Position numbers and translations under genes: made by a program
The notes under the pieces: model-generated
Database searches by the model: none
What the model was told of the DNA's origin: nothing
Seen by the model: only the letters and a program-made list of their open reading frames with translations
NCBI RefSeq assembly: GCF_045038405.1
Contig: NZ_CP173660.1
Coordinates: forward strand, 930,001-994,000
Origin: Sellimonas caecigallum
Lineage (GTDB): Bacteria; Bacillota; Clostridia; Lachnospirales; Lachnospiraceae
Direction: 5' to 3'
DNA: 64,000 nucleotides
Shown: positions 41,668 through 50,641 of the stretch, in pieces
How the letters are laid out: every line of letters begins with the position of its first letter
Numbering within the stretch: position 1 is the first letter of the stretch

Positions 41668-42045
41668 CTAGCTCCGAATCGAATCAACTGAAAATCCTTC
41701 CTTTTCCACTGCACTAATCATAACACATTCTTCCACTTCCCGGTCAAGCAATATTTCCACACAGCCTTTGGAAAGATTGCCCCGGGCAGCGACTCCATCT
41801 ATCCGGTTCAGACTGTCTGTCACACTCTTCACGCAATGTGCACAGTGCATTCCTGAAATAACAATGGTCTTTTTTGCAATTACGGGTCCTTCCAGTTTCT
41901 TCTTTTTTATTTTATTGTTATCCGAGCAGGCTCCTCCTGCCGGGCATCCGATACATTTCACTCCGCTTCTTTTCGCTTTAATCAAATATGTGCCTGCCCC
42001 TCCGACAATTACTATTAAAATAAAAACAGCAATCAAATTTTCCAT
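41668..42045 (-). CDS. Membrane-anchored heavy-metal-associated domain protein
   Basis: 125 aa. N-terminal helix (NLIAVFILIVIVGGAGTYLI), a Cys-rich linker (VKCIGCPAGGACS), and an HMA domain with ISGMHCAHCVKSVTDSL near residue 65. Same architecture as the protein at 41000 but clearly diverged, so probably an old duplication. It lies 79 bp after feoB. GGGAGATGGAT precedes ATG. Confidence 0.87.
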   Translation of the reverse strand: MENLIAVFILIVIVGGAGTYLIKAKRSGVKCIGCPAGGACSDNNKIKKKKLEGPVIAKKTIVISGMHCAHCVKSVTDSLNRIDGVAARGNLSKGCVEILLDREVEECVMISAVEKEGFSVDSIRS

Positions 42046-42124
42046 ATATCCATCTCCCGAATGACAAACGGCAGACAAAGCTATCCTGCTCTGCCCGCCG
42101 CCATATACCTTACCACATTTACAA

Positions 42125-44125
42125 TTATGCAGAATGTAAACTATACTGTGCTGCAAATTCTTTATCAGACTTACGTATTCTCCACAGGATGATCAAAGCA
42201 AATACTATTACCGCTATCAACCCTGGGACAAAAGCTGTGCCAAGAGAACCTGTTGTGATCAACGTACCGATCTGATATACAAGAAACGCTACCGTATAAC
42301 CCGTCGCAAGCTGAAGGCAGATACCTCCTAACAGCCACTTTCCGCTTTTCATTTCTGAATTCATTGCACCAAGAGCTGCAAAGCATGGCGGTGTATAGAG
42401 ATTGAACATCAGGTATGCTAAGGCTGCTACTTTTGTGAGCCCCATAATCGTTGCAACTTCACTTCCACTTCCAACCAATGCCAGTTCGTCTGTATCAATT
42501 AGATTTGTAACACCATAAACAACTGCCAGAGTACCCACCACGTTCTCTTTTGCTATGAAACCTGTCACTGAAGCTGCGGCCAGCTGCCATACCCCGAATC
42601 CAAGCGGAATAAATAAAATTGCAAACGGATGGGCAATAGATGCTAAAATAGACGTACTTTCCGCTCCTTCTTCCACAAGCTGAAACTGCCAGTTAAAGCT
42701 CTGCATGATCTGTACTGCTGTGTTGCATACCAGAATAATTGTTCCGGCTTTTACAATATAAGCCTTGCCGCGTTCTAACATAGACACGCATGCCCGTTTG
42801 AGGCTCGGCAGTTTGTACTCTGGAAGTTCCATAATAAAAAATGATTTTCTATACTTCTGACCTGTAACTCTTTTAACAAGCAATGCGCCTAACAATACGA
42901 GAACAATACCAACCAGATACATTGTCGCAGAAACCCACCATGCATCTGCGAAAAACGCTCCCGCAAACAAAGCAATAACTGGTATCTTTGCCCCACAAGG
43001 CATAAATGGGGTCAGCATAGCCGTAGTTCTGCGTTCCCTTTCATTCCGAATAGTACGGCATGCCATAACGCCCGGAATTGCACATCCTGTACCGATTACC
43101 ATCGGTATCACAGATTTGCCGGAAAGTCCAACCCGTTTAAAAATCGGATCCAACACTACAGTTGCCCGCGCCATATATCCACAATCTTCCAGCAAGGCGA
43201 TCAGGAAATACATAACCATAACCAGCGGGAGGAACCCAACAACGGCGCCGACACCGCCAATAATGCCTTCTACCAGGAGTGCCTGCAGAAGCGGATTCGT
43301 ATTCTCCATCAGACCTCCGACCCAGCCCTGGAAAGTTTCAATCCAGGCAACAAGCCAGTCTGCAATCCATGTTCCTAAAGTAGTCTGGGATATGTAGAAC
43401 ACCAAAAAGATAATCCCCGCAAAAATCGGGATGCCTATAATCTTATGGGTAATCACACTGTCAATTTTATCCTGTACATTTTTATCCTTTGTATAGACCT
43501 TCCTCTTTTCTACCTGTTTCACAATACCATTGACAAATTCGAAACGTTTCCTGTCAGCGGCTTCTACAGCAGCTTTATTTTTCAGATTAATATCTGGCTG
43601 TACATATGGCGCTTTTTGCTGTTTCCCTTTTAAAGATATCGCTTCGCTTACAACTTTTTTCAATCCTTCATGCCCAGACTCTGTTGAAACCGTCTTAACT
43701 ACCGGACACCCCAGTTTTTCGGCCAAAAGTTTTTCATTGATCTGAGTCTGTTTCTTTTCAGTGATATCACTTTTATTTAGCGCAACCACAACCGGTATAT
43801 CCAATTCTAAAAGCTGTGTGGTAAAAAATAAGCTTCTGCTCAAATTTGTGGCATCTACGATATTGATGATCACATCCGGTTTTTCGTTCTTTACATATCC
43901 GCTCGTAATGCTTTCTTCAGAGGTAAATGGTGACATGGAATATGCTCCCGGCAAATCTACCGCAATCATCTCCTCCAATCCATCGTAATAACTTTTTTTG
44001 ATTGTGCTTTCCTTTCTCTCAACCGTAACACCTGCCCAGTTCCCGACATGTTCGTTTCTGCCGGTCAGAGCATTGTACATGGTTGTCTTTCCACTGTTAG
44101 GATTTCCCGCAAAAGCAATCCTCAT
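42125..44125 (-). CDS. feoB: Ferrous iron transport protein B
   Basis: Main Fe2+ importer, 666 aa. The N-terminal G domain has GNPNSGKTTMYNALTG (G1), VTVERKES (G2), DLPGAYSM (G3) and LNKSDI (G4, NKSD). The membrane part has GFLPLVMVMYFLIALLEDCGYMARA, GTGCAIPGVMACRTI (Gate motif with Cys) and VTGFIAKENVVGTLAVVYG. It is complete. The 112-bp gap to feoA contains a weak hairpin and TTAG/CTAA repeats, possibly a second iron box. AGGAGGAG precedes the start. Confidence 0.96.
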   Translation of the reverse strand: MRIAFAGNPNSGKTTMYNALTGRNEHVGNWAGVTVERKESTIKKSYYDGLEEMIAVDLPGAYSMSPFTSEESITSGYVKNEKPDVIINIVDATNLSRSLFFTTQLLELDIPVVVALNKSDITEKKQTQINEKLLAEKLGCPVVKTVSTESGHEGLKKVVSEAISLKGKQQKAPYVQPDINLKNKAAVEAADRKRFEFVNGIVKQVEKRKVYTKDKNVQDKIDSVITHKIIGIPIFAGIIFLVFYISQTTLGTWIADWLVAWIETFQGWVGGLMENTNPLLQALLVEGIIGGVGAVVGFLPLVMVMYFLIALLEDCGYMARATVVLDPIFKRVGLSGKSVIPMVIGTGCAIPGVMACRTIRNERERRTTAMLTPFMPCGAKIPVIALFAGAFFADAWWVSATMYLVGIVLVLLGALLVKRVTGQKYRKSFFIMELPEYKLPSLKRACVSMLERGKAYIVKAGTIILVCNTAVQIMQSFNWQFQLVEEGAESTSILASIAHPFAILFIPLGFGVWQLAAASVTGFIAKENVVGTLAVVYGVTNLIDTDELALVGSGSEVATIMGLTKVAALAYLMFNLYTPPCFAALGAMNSEMKSGKWLLGGICLQLATGYTVAFLVYQIGTLITTGSLGTAFVPGLIAVIVFALIILWRIRKSDKEFAAQYSLHSA

Positions 44126-44236
44126 AATGCAATCTCCTCCTTCTCTCTTCTAATTAGCATTAACTAATTTAATACAGTTAGACACAACTAACATTTGCGT
44201 AAAAATAGTGATCTGGCTCACTACTTTTTAATATAT

Positions 44237-44449
44237 TTATATGGAAATAGCTTGCGCCAGATCACTATCAATATTATAACGTCCATCCTTAATGGAGACT
44301 ACACATCCCCCTTTTAAATGAGAAATTACCGTAATCGGTTCGCCGCTGTAACATCCCAAGGAGAACAAAAAAGCGTTCAGTTCTTCATCATCGGTTATGA
44401 TTTCTTTTATGATATATTCTTCTCCCTCTTTGGCTTCCAGCAGATTCAT
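44237..44449 (-). CDS. feoA: FeoA-family protein
   Basis: Small SH3-like partner of FeoB, 70 aa. It shows MNLLEAKEGEEYIIKEI, LFSLGCYSGEPITVISHLKGG and IDSDLAQAI, as in FeoA cores. I chose ATG at 44449 because AAGGAGC is 8 nt upstream; the frame open to 44509 has no site. Gene order feoA-feoB then small metal proteins supports regulated ferrous iron uptake. Confidence 0.9.
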   Translation of the reverse strand: MNLLEAKEGEEYIIKEIITDDEELNAFLFSLGCYSGEPITVISHLKGGCVVSIKDGRYNIDSDLAQAISI

Positions 44450-44536
44450 ATGACTCGCTCCTTGTAAATTTATTTCCTTTATTTGTAGATGATTTATTTC
44501 GAAATGCATACGTTATATTTTCTATTTTTTACGAGA

Positions 44537-44555
44537 TTAGTATAAGCTAACCTCA
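44537..44555 (-). promoter_or_regulatory. DtxR/IdeR-like iron box over the feoA promoter
   Basis: On the minus strand TGAGGTTAGCTTATACTAA matches the DtxR/IdeR consensus TTAGGTTAGCCTAACCTAA at 15 of 19 positions. It overlaps the -10 box, so iron-bound repressor would block transcription. Confidence 0.65.
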
Positions 44556-44567
44556 GTAAGTTGTCAA
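44539..44567 (-). promoter_or_regulatory. Promoter of feoA
   Basis: On the minus strand TTGACA (44567-44562), 17 bp, TATACT (44544-44539). About 90 bp before the feoA start. Confidence 0.8.
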
Positions 44568-44587
44568 TAACTATTTGAAAATTTTCA

Positions 44588-45409
44588 TTATTTCCTTTTC
44601 TTTAAAATTTCCTGTATCTGTCTGAGAGCATCCGCATATTTTTTAGAGACAGTGCCAGGATTGCGGTGCAGCACTTTGAATGCATGGCGATATACTTTTT
44701 CCTTATGCATTCCCAGATTTCGCATTTCCTGTTCAAACTGTTCTTTCCATTTTAAGAGCTCTTCCTTTTTCTCTTCTACCCGAGTCTGATACTGCTGGAA
44801 GTCATCTTCCGCCACAGCAGAGATAACTTCCACCCTTTTTTGGAGCCTTCGGATCCGCTCGTCTTTCTGAGCCAGACGGACAACGATTTCTTTTAGATCC
44901 ATCGCTTCGTTGAAGGACTGAGTAAAGTCTGCCGTGAAGATGACAGTCAGCAAGACAGCCGCCACATCCACTGCCATCTGTGGAAGCCAGAGGACGGCTC
45001 TCTCCACAGGCACATGGATACCCATCACAAGAAGGACAGAGAACGCTCCCCATCCGAGAGAGGACGTCAGGCAAATATACCCGTTTACATTGTATTTCTG
45101 GTTGCTGTAGTCCCAGTAGCGCATCCGAAAAAGCCTCTCCATACAGGCTCCGGTAACATATTCAAGGACTGTTGCCCCAATCATGCCAAGCAAAAAGATC
45201 AAAAACGCATTGTCACGCACCCGGATCGTAAAGAGCAGCACGACGATGGCTCCCGTCCCATAGATCGGAAGTAATGGGCCGTGGATAAATCCGCGGTTGA
45301 CCCATCTTCTTTTTTTCAGAGATACATAGCAGGACTCCCATATCCATCCGATCAAACTGTAAATGAAGAAAAATAAAATCCACTCGGTAATTGTATACTG
45401 ATACACCAT
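44588..45409 (-). CDS. Putative ABC transporter permease, CmpB-like
   Basis: 273 aa. Roughly five membrane helices in the first 180 residues (ILFFFIYSLIGWIWES, GAIVVLLFTI, FLIFLLGMIGATVLEY, LTSSLGWGAFSVLLVMGI, AVDVAAVLLTVIF), then a long charged coiled tail (residues about 185-260). It matches the ABC_trans_CmpB family named after putative permeases; no ATPase partner is nearby, so the transport role is uncertain. AGAGGAG precedes the start; it follows nth by 13 bp. Confidence 0.8.
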   Translation of the reverse strand: MVYQYTITEWILFFFIYSLIGWIWESCYVSLKKRRWVNRGFIHGPLLPIYGTGAIVVLLFTIRVRDNAFLIFLLGMIGATVLEYVTGACMERLFRMRYWDYSNQKYNVNGYICLTSSLGWGAFSVLLVMGIHVPVERAVLWLPQMAVDVAAVLLTVIFTADFTQSFNEAMDLKEIVVRLAQKDERIRRLQKRVEVISAVAEDDFQQYQTRVEEKKEELLKWKEQFEQEMRNLGMHKEKVYRHAFKVLHRNPGTVSKKYADALRQIQEILKKRK

Positions 45410-45422
45410 ATTCTCCTCTCTT

Positions 45423-46061
45423 TTATTCTACTCCCGCTTTCTTGCAGATATCTGCCAGGCAGCATTTGTCACAGTACGGTTTCGTCCTGGCCGTACAGAC
45501 TTCCCGTCCATGGTATACAAGACGATGACAAAAGCTGTTCCCTTCCTCCGGAGGAACAAGCTTCCAAAGTTCCATCTCGACTTTTTTCGGTTCCTTGGTC
45601 CCATCTACGATCCCCATTCGGTTGACAAGACGGATACAGTGTGTGTCCGTCACGATAGCAGGCTTTCCGAAAACGTCTCCCATAATAAGATTCGCGCTTT
45701 TTCGTCCTACTCCAGGGAGCTTCAAAAGTGCGTCAAAATCGTCCGGCACTTTCCCGCCGTACTCATCTCTCAAAATCTTCATGCACGCGCTGATATCCCT
45801 GGCCTTGCTTTTTCCTAGCCCACATGGTTTTATGATCGCCTCAATATTTTCCACGGGCGCGTCGGCCACATCTTCCAAAGTTGGATATTTTGCGTACAGA
45901 TCCTGAACTACGACATTGACTCTGGCGTCTGTACACTGCGCCGCAAGCCGCACACTGATCAGAAGTTTCCATGCTTCGTTGTAGTCCAGTGTACATTCGG
46001 CATCCGGGTATTCTTTTTTCAGTCTTTCGATCACTTCAAGTGTCAGTTTTTTCTTTGTCAT
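45423..46061 (-). CDS. nth: Endonuclease III
   Basis: DNA glycosylase/AP lyase for oxidised pyrimidines, 212 aa. HhH motif LLKLPGVGRKSANLIMGD with the catalytic Lys, the catalytic Asp in VTDTHCIRLVNRMG, and the 4Fe-4S cluster CTARTKPYCDKCCLADIC near the C-terminus. Complete, AAAGGAAGG before ATG. It lies 14 bp after the GH31 stop. Confidence 0.96.
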   Translation of the reverse strand: MTKKKLTLEVIERLKKEYPDAECTLDYNEAWKLLISVRLAAQCTDARVNVVVQDLYAKYPTLEDVADAPVENIEAIIKPCGLGKSKARDISACMKILRDEYGGKVPDDFDALLKLPGVGRKSANLIMGDVFGKPAIVTDTHCIRLVNRMGIVDGTKEPKKVEMELWKLVPPEEGNSFCHRLVYHGREVCTARTKPYCDKCCLADICKKAGVE

Positions 46062-46075
46062 CTTTTTTCCTTCCT

Positions 46076-48085
46076 TTATTTCTGTACACGGATGACTGTG
46101 ATATGATCCGGATTATCGTAATCTTTTTCGTATCCGTCATCCCGGTAATATTCATAGAGTGCTTCTCCCTTTTCCACATAGGAAATATATGTCAGATCTT
46201 CAAAGTCAATCTCCTTCGTGCACACAGCCGGCCCTGCAAGCGGGACAAGACGTCCCGGCCGGATGAAGAACACCACGTCTGTGAGCGGGATCTCTACATA
46301 GTGATGCCCAGCCTCAAGGATTTCCTCCTTTTGAATGCCGTCCTGGCAGAAGCGGACCATCTTCATAGCTTCCGGAAGATACACATATCTGCCCCTTGCA
46401 TTCTGCTCATAGACAGGCGCCAGCATAATCTCCTCGCCAAGCAGGAGCTGATCTTCCACATCAAGCGCATATCGATCCTCCGGATAGTCAAATGCAAGCG
46501 GCCGGAACATCATCTCATCACGGACAGCCGCCTTCATATATTCACTGTACAGATATGGGATCAGTCTGTAACGAAGCCCGATGATATGTCTGAATCCCTC
46601 GATGCGGTCAAATTGATAGACTTCCTGTCTGCGGGTTCCCATGGCGGAATGGTTTCTCATAAGGGGTGTAAAAATGCCAAAGGCAAGCCAGCGAAGCAGC
46701 AGATCTTCCGTCGTGTCCGCCCCAAAGCCTCCGAGATCCGCTCCCGTATACAGGAAGCCGCACATATTTAATGACGGCATCATCCGGATATTGAGAAGCA
46801 GATGGGACCACCAGGACATATTGTCTCCTTGCCAGATTCCCCCGTAACGATGCATTCCGATATAGGAAGATCTTGAGAACATAAGAATCCTCTTTTCCGG
46901 CTCCAGACGTTCAAACGCCTCTCCTGCCGCCCTTGTCATGGCAAATCCAAACAGATTGTGAACCCGGTCGTGACGGATCTTTTCTCCGTCCCTTTCATGA
47001 TAAAAATACTTGTAATCATTCGTATTGTTGGACAGTCCGGTCACAAGCCCCTGGAATTCGAAAAAAGTATTCAGATCCAGATTTTTCCCCTGGTACTCTT
47101 TAATCTTTTCCATGACGTCGCTCAGGCGGTCTTCTGTATAAAATATAGACGGTTCGTTCATATCATTCCAGAATCCCTCGATCCCCTGATCCAAAAGGAA
47201 CCGATACCAGTTTCCGAACCACTGTCTGGCCTCCTCATTTAACATATCAGGGAAAAGCGCTTTGCCCGGCCACACGGCGGCCACAAACTCGGTGCCGTCC
47301 TCTTTTTTACAGAAATATCCTTTCTCCATTCCCTCCTCATAGACCGGGTAGCCCTCCTCCTTTTTGACTCCGGCATCGATGATCGGCACAAGATGGATGT
47401 GTTCTTCTTCCATCTCTTTTACAAAATCAGGAAAATCCGGGAATGTCTCCTCATTGACAGTAAAATCTTTGAACCGCTCCATGTAGTCGATATCCAGATA
47501 AATGCTGTCCAGTCCTATGCCAAGTTCCCTGTGCTTCCTGGCCACTTCTCTCACATCATCAGCACTTTTATATCCCCATCTGCTCTGCCCATATCCAAAA
47601 GCCCAAAGCGGCGGGATATAGCTTCTCCCGATCAGGCGGCGGAACTGTTTTACGATGTCTTTCACATTTTCTCCCGTGATAATGTAAACTTCCAGGTTCC
47701 AGTCCGACGCCGTGATCCGAAGTTCATCGCTTTTTTCATATCCAACATCAAATGTCAGGATACCTGGGTAGTCGATGAACACACCAAACGGCTCTTTTCC
47801 ATCCGCCACAAAAAAATTGTGTGCTCCATAAAGTGCATGTTTATCCTCCCTGTGCTCCGGGTCGTCGCTGCACTTACTCTCATAGATCCATCCTCTTTTA
47901 TTGATGCCCCGCACGTTCTCTCCAAGTCCGTAGATCCTTTCTTCCGGATCCATCCGGTAAAGAAATGACTTCTTCTCTTCCCTTACTTCCAGATATGGAA
48001 GCGGTCCTTCGCTTTTTTCAGGTTTATTCAAAACGGCCTCTGTCTCGATCATATTACCAAATACATATCTTCTAATCATTTCCAT
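46076..48085 (-). CDS. Glycoside hydrolase family 31 alpha-glucosidase
   Basis: 669 aa cytoplasmic alpha-glucosidase or alpha-xylosidase. GH31 hallmarks: WAFGYGQSRWGYKSADDV, SIYLDIDYMERFKDFT, GFWNDMNEPS (catalytic Asp), GIWQGDNMSWWSHL (acid/base Asp) and DLGGFGADTTEDLLLRW. No signal peptide, so it acts on imported sugars. ATG at 48085 is close to AGGAGGAAG; ATG at 48079 has better spacing. First gene of the nth-CmpB run. Confidence 0.92.
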   Translation of the reverse strand: MEMIRRYVFGNMIETEAVLNKPEKSEGPLPYLEVREEKKSFLYRMDPEERIYGLGENVRGINKRGWIYESKCSDDPEHREDKHALYGAHNFFVADGKEPFGVFIDYPGILTFDVGYEKSDELRITASDWNLEVYIITGENVKDIVKQFRRLIGRSYIPPLWAFGYGQSRWGYKSADDVREVARKHRELGIGLDSIYLDIDYMERFKDFTVNEETFPDFPDFVKEMEEEHIHLVPIIDAGVKKEEGYPVYEEGMEKGYFCKKEDGTEFVAAVWPGKALFPDMLNEEARQWFGNWYRFLLDQGIEGFWNDMNEPSIFYTEDRLSDVMEKIKEYQGKNLDLNTFFEFQGLVTGLSNNTNDYKYFYHERDGEKIRHDRVHNLFGFAMTRAAGEAFERLEPEKRILMFSRSSYIGMHRYGGIWQGDNMSWWSHLLLNIRMMPSLNMCGFLYTGADLGGFGADTTEDLLLRWLAFGIFTPLMRNHSAMGTRRQEVYQFDRIEGFRHIIGLRYRLIPYLYSEYMKAAVRDEMMFRPLAFDYPEDRYALDVEDQLLLGEEIMLAPVYEQNARGRYVYLPEAMKMVRFCQDGIQKEEILEAGHHYVEIPLTDVVFFIRPGRLVPLAGPAVCTKEIDFEDLTYISYVEKGEALYEYYRDDGYEKDYDNPDHITVIRVQK

Positions 48086-48147
48086 CTTCCTCCTGCAATT
48101 TTCTCCATTTTAACATCAAATGCTTTTTCTGTTAAGCGAATTTTCTA

Positions 48148-48176
48148 TTGACACTTCTTCAGATTTGTGCTAATTT
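48148..48176 (+). promoter_or_regulatory. Possible promoter of lon
   Basis: TTGACA (48148-48153), 17 bp, TAATTT (48171-48176). The -10 box is imperfect. A hairpin AGCGAATAA/TTATTCGCT lies at 48210-48232 downstream. Confidence 0.4.
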
Positions 48177-48250
48177 TCCATTAATGACAATATATTGTGA
48201 AAATGATTAAGCGAATAATATTCTTATTCGCTGTCTTTTTCGTTTATTCT

Positions 48251-48277
48251 TTGGCACTCATTTCATAAGAGTGCTGA
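48251..48277 (+). promoter_or_regulatory. CIRCE element upstream of lon
   Basis: TTGGCACTC (48251-48259), 9 bp, GAGTGCTGA (48269-48277). It matches CIRCE TTAGCACTC-N9-GAGTGCTAA with one change per arm. HrcA would repress lon until heat or stress. It ends 17 bp before the start codon. Confidence 0.8.
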
Positions 48278-48294
48278 TAAAGCGAGGTGCAGAC

Positions 48295-50559
48295 ATGATT
48301 ATACGACCATTATACAGTACACTTCTATTACCGGAAGTTTCCTATTTTTTCAAAAAAGATTTCTTCTCTGGCTGGACCGATGAGCCCATCGAACCGAACA
48401 CGGAGATTCTGTTTTTGTTTTTAAAAGATGATAAAGAAGATCAGGATTTTTCCGCTGCGGATTTCTATCCTATCGGTGTCTCCGCAAAAGTGGAGGCTGT
48501 CCGGGAAGATGAGAACATCCAGGTTCGCACACTGGAACGTGTGGATATCTCGGACCTGGAAATCACAGACGGCACGATTACCGCTTCCGCTTCCATCCGT
48601 CCGGAGAACGTCGATATTTCTGAGGCAGAGGAGCAGGAAGCGTTTTCCCGACTGCGGTCCACTCTCCTGAAATTTGTCCAGAACTATCAGTGGGGTCTGT
48701 GGGCAAGAGGATTTCTCCTTCAGCGCAAAAATCTAAATGATACCGCGTGCGCCCTCTCGGATTATCTGAACTTGACTGCAGATGAAAAATATGCCATCAT
48801 AGCAGCCGATTCACGCAGAGAGCGGGATGAACTGATCATCAAGGCAGTCAACGAACTGATCGAGTTTATCAAAGTGTCTGATGAAGCCCAGGCTGCCCAG
48901 AAAGATGACCAGAATCAGCTTTACAGGGAAGCTGCACTGAAAAAACAGATCGATTATCTTCAGAGAGAGCTTGATGACATGCATCCGGAGAATATCTCCG
49001 ATGTAAGGAAATTTGAGAAAAAGATCGCCCGTTCCGGGATGAACAAAGATGCCCGGCGGGAAGCAGAGAAAGTCCTGAACCGGATGCGCCAGGAAGGAAA
49101 TGAAAGCCATGAATACGGCATGCTTTATGACTATCTGGATTTCGTCACATCACTTTCCTGGAAGACTCCGAAAGCCGCATCCATCGATCTGAAAAAGGCT
49201 GAGGAAATCCTCGACGAAGATCACTACGGTCTTAAGAAAGTCAAAGAGCGTATCATCCAGCAGCTTGCCGTTATGGCTCTGAATAAAAAACAGTCTGGTT
49301 CCATCCTGCTCTTTGTCGGGGCTCCTGGAACCGGAAAGACAAGTATCGGCCAGAGCATCGCACGTGCCCTCGACCGCGCATACGTCCGCATCAGCCTGGG
49401 TGGTATCCGGGATGAAGCTGAGATCCGCGGACATCGCCGTACATACATCGGAGCCATGCCTGGACGGATCATGGAAGGGATGAAACGAAGCGGCGCTTCC
49501 AATCCTGTCATGGTGCTGGATGAGGTAGATAAACTGGCGAAAGATTACGGCGGAGATCCGGCAAGTGCTCTTCTGGAAGTGCTGGATCCGGAACAAAACG
49601 GTACGTTTACCGACCACTATATGAACGTACCTTACGATCTCTCCAACGTACTGTTCGTCTGTACAGCCAACACGACGGACACGATCCCGGAACCGCTTTT
49701 GAACCGTATGGAAGTCATCTCCTTCCCTGGATACACTGCGGTGGAAAAATATCACATTGCGCGCAGGCATCTCCTGCCAAAAGCACTGTCCTCCACAGGT
49801 ATCAGTCCAGATATTCTTACTGTAACGGATGATGCCATCCGCAAAATCATCGAAGAATATACGATGGAATCCGGTGTCCGGAACCTGAAAAAGCAGATCG
49901 ACACCCTCTGTCGGACCGCGGCGGTCAAACTCGTCAAAGACGAAGCTGCCTGCCTTGATATCACGCCGGAAAATCTTCGTGACTACCTGGGCAGAAGCCA
50001 GCTCCACCACGAACGCCGCCTGGAAGTCGGCATTCCGGGTGTTGTGACCGGCCTTGCCTGGACGATGTCCGGAGGCGAGATTCTCTTTATTGAAAGTAAG
50101 ATAACCGAAGGCAAAGGACAGCTCCTGATTACCGGACAGCTCGGAGATGTTATGAAAGAGTCTGTTCAGATTGCACTAAGCCTCGTGAAATCCCTTTTCC
50201 CGGAAGAGACAAAGATGTTGGAAAACCAGAGTCTTCACGTCCACGTTCCAGCCGGAGCCGTCCCGAAAGACGGGCCTTCTGCCGGCATTACCATTGTGAC
50301 TGCTCTTGCCTCTCTGGTAACCGGAAAAGCAGTGGATCCTCAGTACGCCATGACCGGGGAAGTTTCCCTTCGCGGCAACGTCCTGCCTATCGGCGGACTC
50401 CCGGAAAAACTGATGGCCGCCCAGCGTGCCGGCATCAGCAAGGTACTGATTCCGTATGACAATATGGAAGATCTGGAAGATGTGGCAGAGGAAGTCCGTG
50501 AAAAACTGGATATCATTCCAGTCAAAACCGTGTCTGAAGTACTGGATCTGCTCCTGTAA
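48295..50559 (+). CDS. lon: ATP-dependent protease La
   Basis: AAA+ serine protease for damaged proteins, about 754 aa. The N-domain is IRPLYSTLLLPEVSYF, then a coiled coil. Walker A is LLFVGAPGTGKTSIG, Walker B VMVLDEVDKLAKDYGG, and the protease domain has AGAVPKDGPSAGITIVTAL with the catalytic Ser and Lys in IGGLPEKLMAAQRAGISKVL. ATG at 48295 with GAGGTG 6 nt upstream; the longer frame from 48271 runs over the CIRCE arm. A terminator follows. Confidence 0.95.
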   Translation: MIIRPLYSTLLLPEVSYFFKKDFFSGWTDEPIEPNTEILFLFLKDDKEDQDFSAADFYPIGVSAKVEAVREDENIQVRTLERVDISDLEITDGTITASASIRPENVDISEAEEQEAFSRLRSTLLKFVQNYQWGLWARGFLLQRKNLNDTACALSDYLNLTADEKYAIIAADSRRERDELIIKAVNELIEFIKVSDEAQAAQKDDQNQLYREAALKKQIDYLQRELDDMHPENISDVRKFEKKIARSGMNKDARREAEKVLNRMRQEGNESHEYGMLYDYLDFVTSLSWKTPKAASIDLKKAEEILDEDHYGLKKVKERIIQQLAVMALNKKQSGSILLFVGAPGTGKTSIGQSIARALDRAYVRISLGGIRDEAEIRGHRRTYIGAMPGRIMEGMKRSGASNPVMVLDEVDKLAKDYGGDPASALLEVLDPEQNGTFTDHYMNVPYDLSNVLFVCTANTTDTIPEPLLNRMEVISFPGYTAVEKYHIARRHLLPKALSSTGISPDILTVTDDAIRKIIEEYTMESGVRNLKKQIDTLCRTAAVKLVKDEAACLDITPENLRDYLGRSQLHHERRLEVGIPGVVTGLAWTMSGGEILFIESKITEGKGQLLITGQLGDVMKESVQIALSLVKSLFPEETKMLENQSLHVHVPAGAVPKDGPSAGITIVTALASLVTGKAVDPQYAMTGEVSLRGNVLPIGGLPEKLMAAQRAGISKVLIPYDNMEDLEDVAEEVREKLDIIPVKTVSEVLDLLL

Positions 50560-50587
50560 AAGCAGTTTCCTGTCACATAACGAAAAC

Positions 50588-50621
50588 GCAAAAAGAGGAC
50601 AGCGCGTCTGTCCTCTTTTTT
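50588..50621. terminator. Bidirectional terminator
   Basis: AGAGGACAG and CTGTCCTCT pair around CGCGT, with A and T runs outside. It lies between convergent lon and fabV. Confidence 0.9.
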
Positions 50622-50641
50622 GTCTATCTTCTACCTGTTTT

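Noticed and set aside
49150..50010. Minus-strand open frame opposite lon
   Set aside because: Shadow of lon; no independent evidence.
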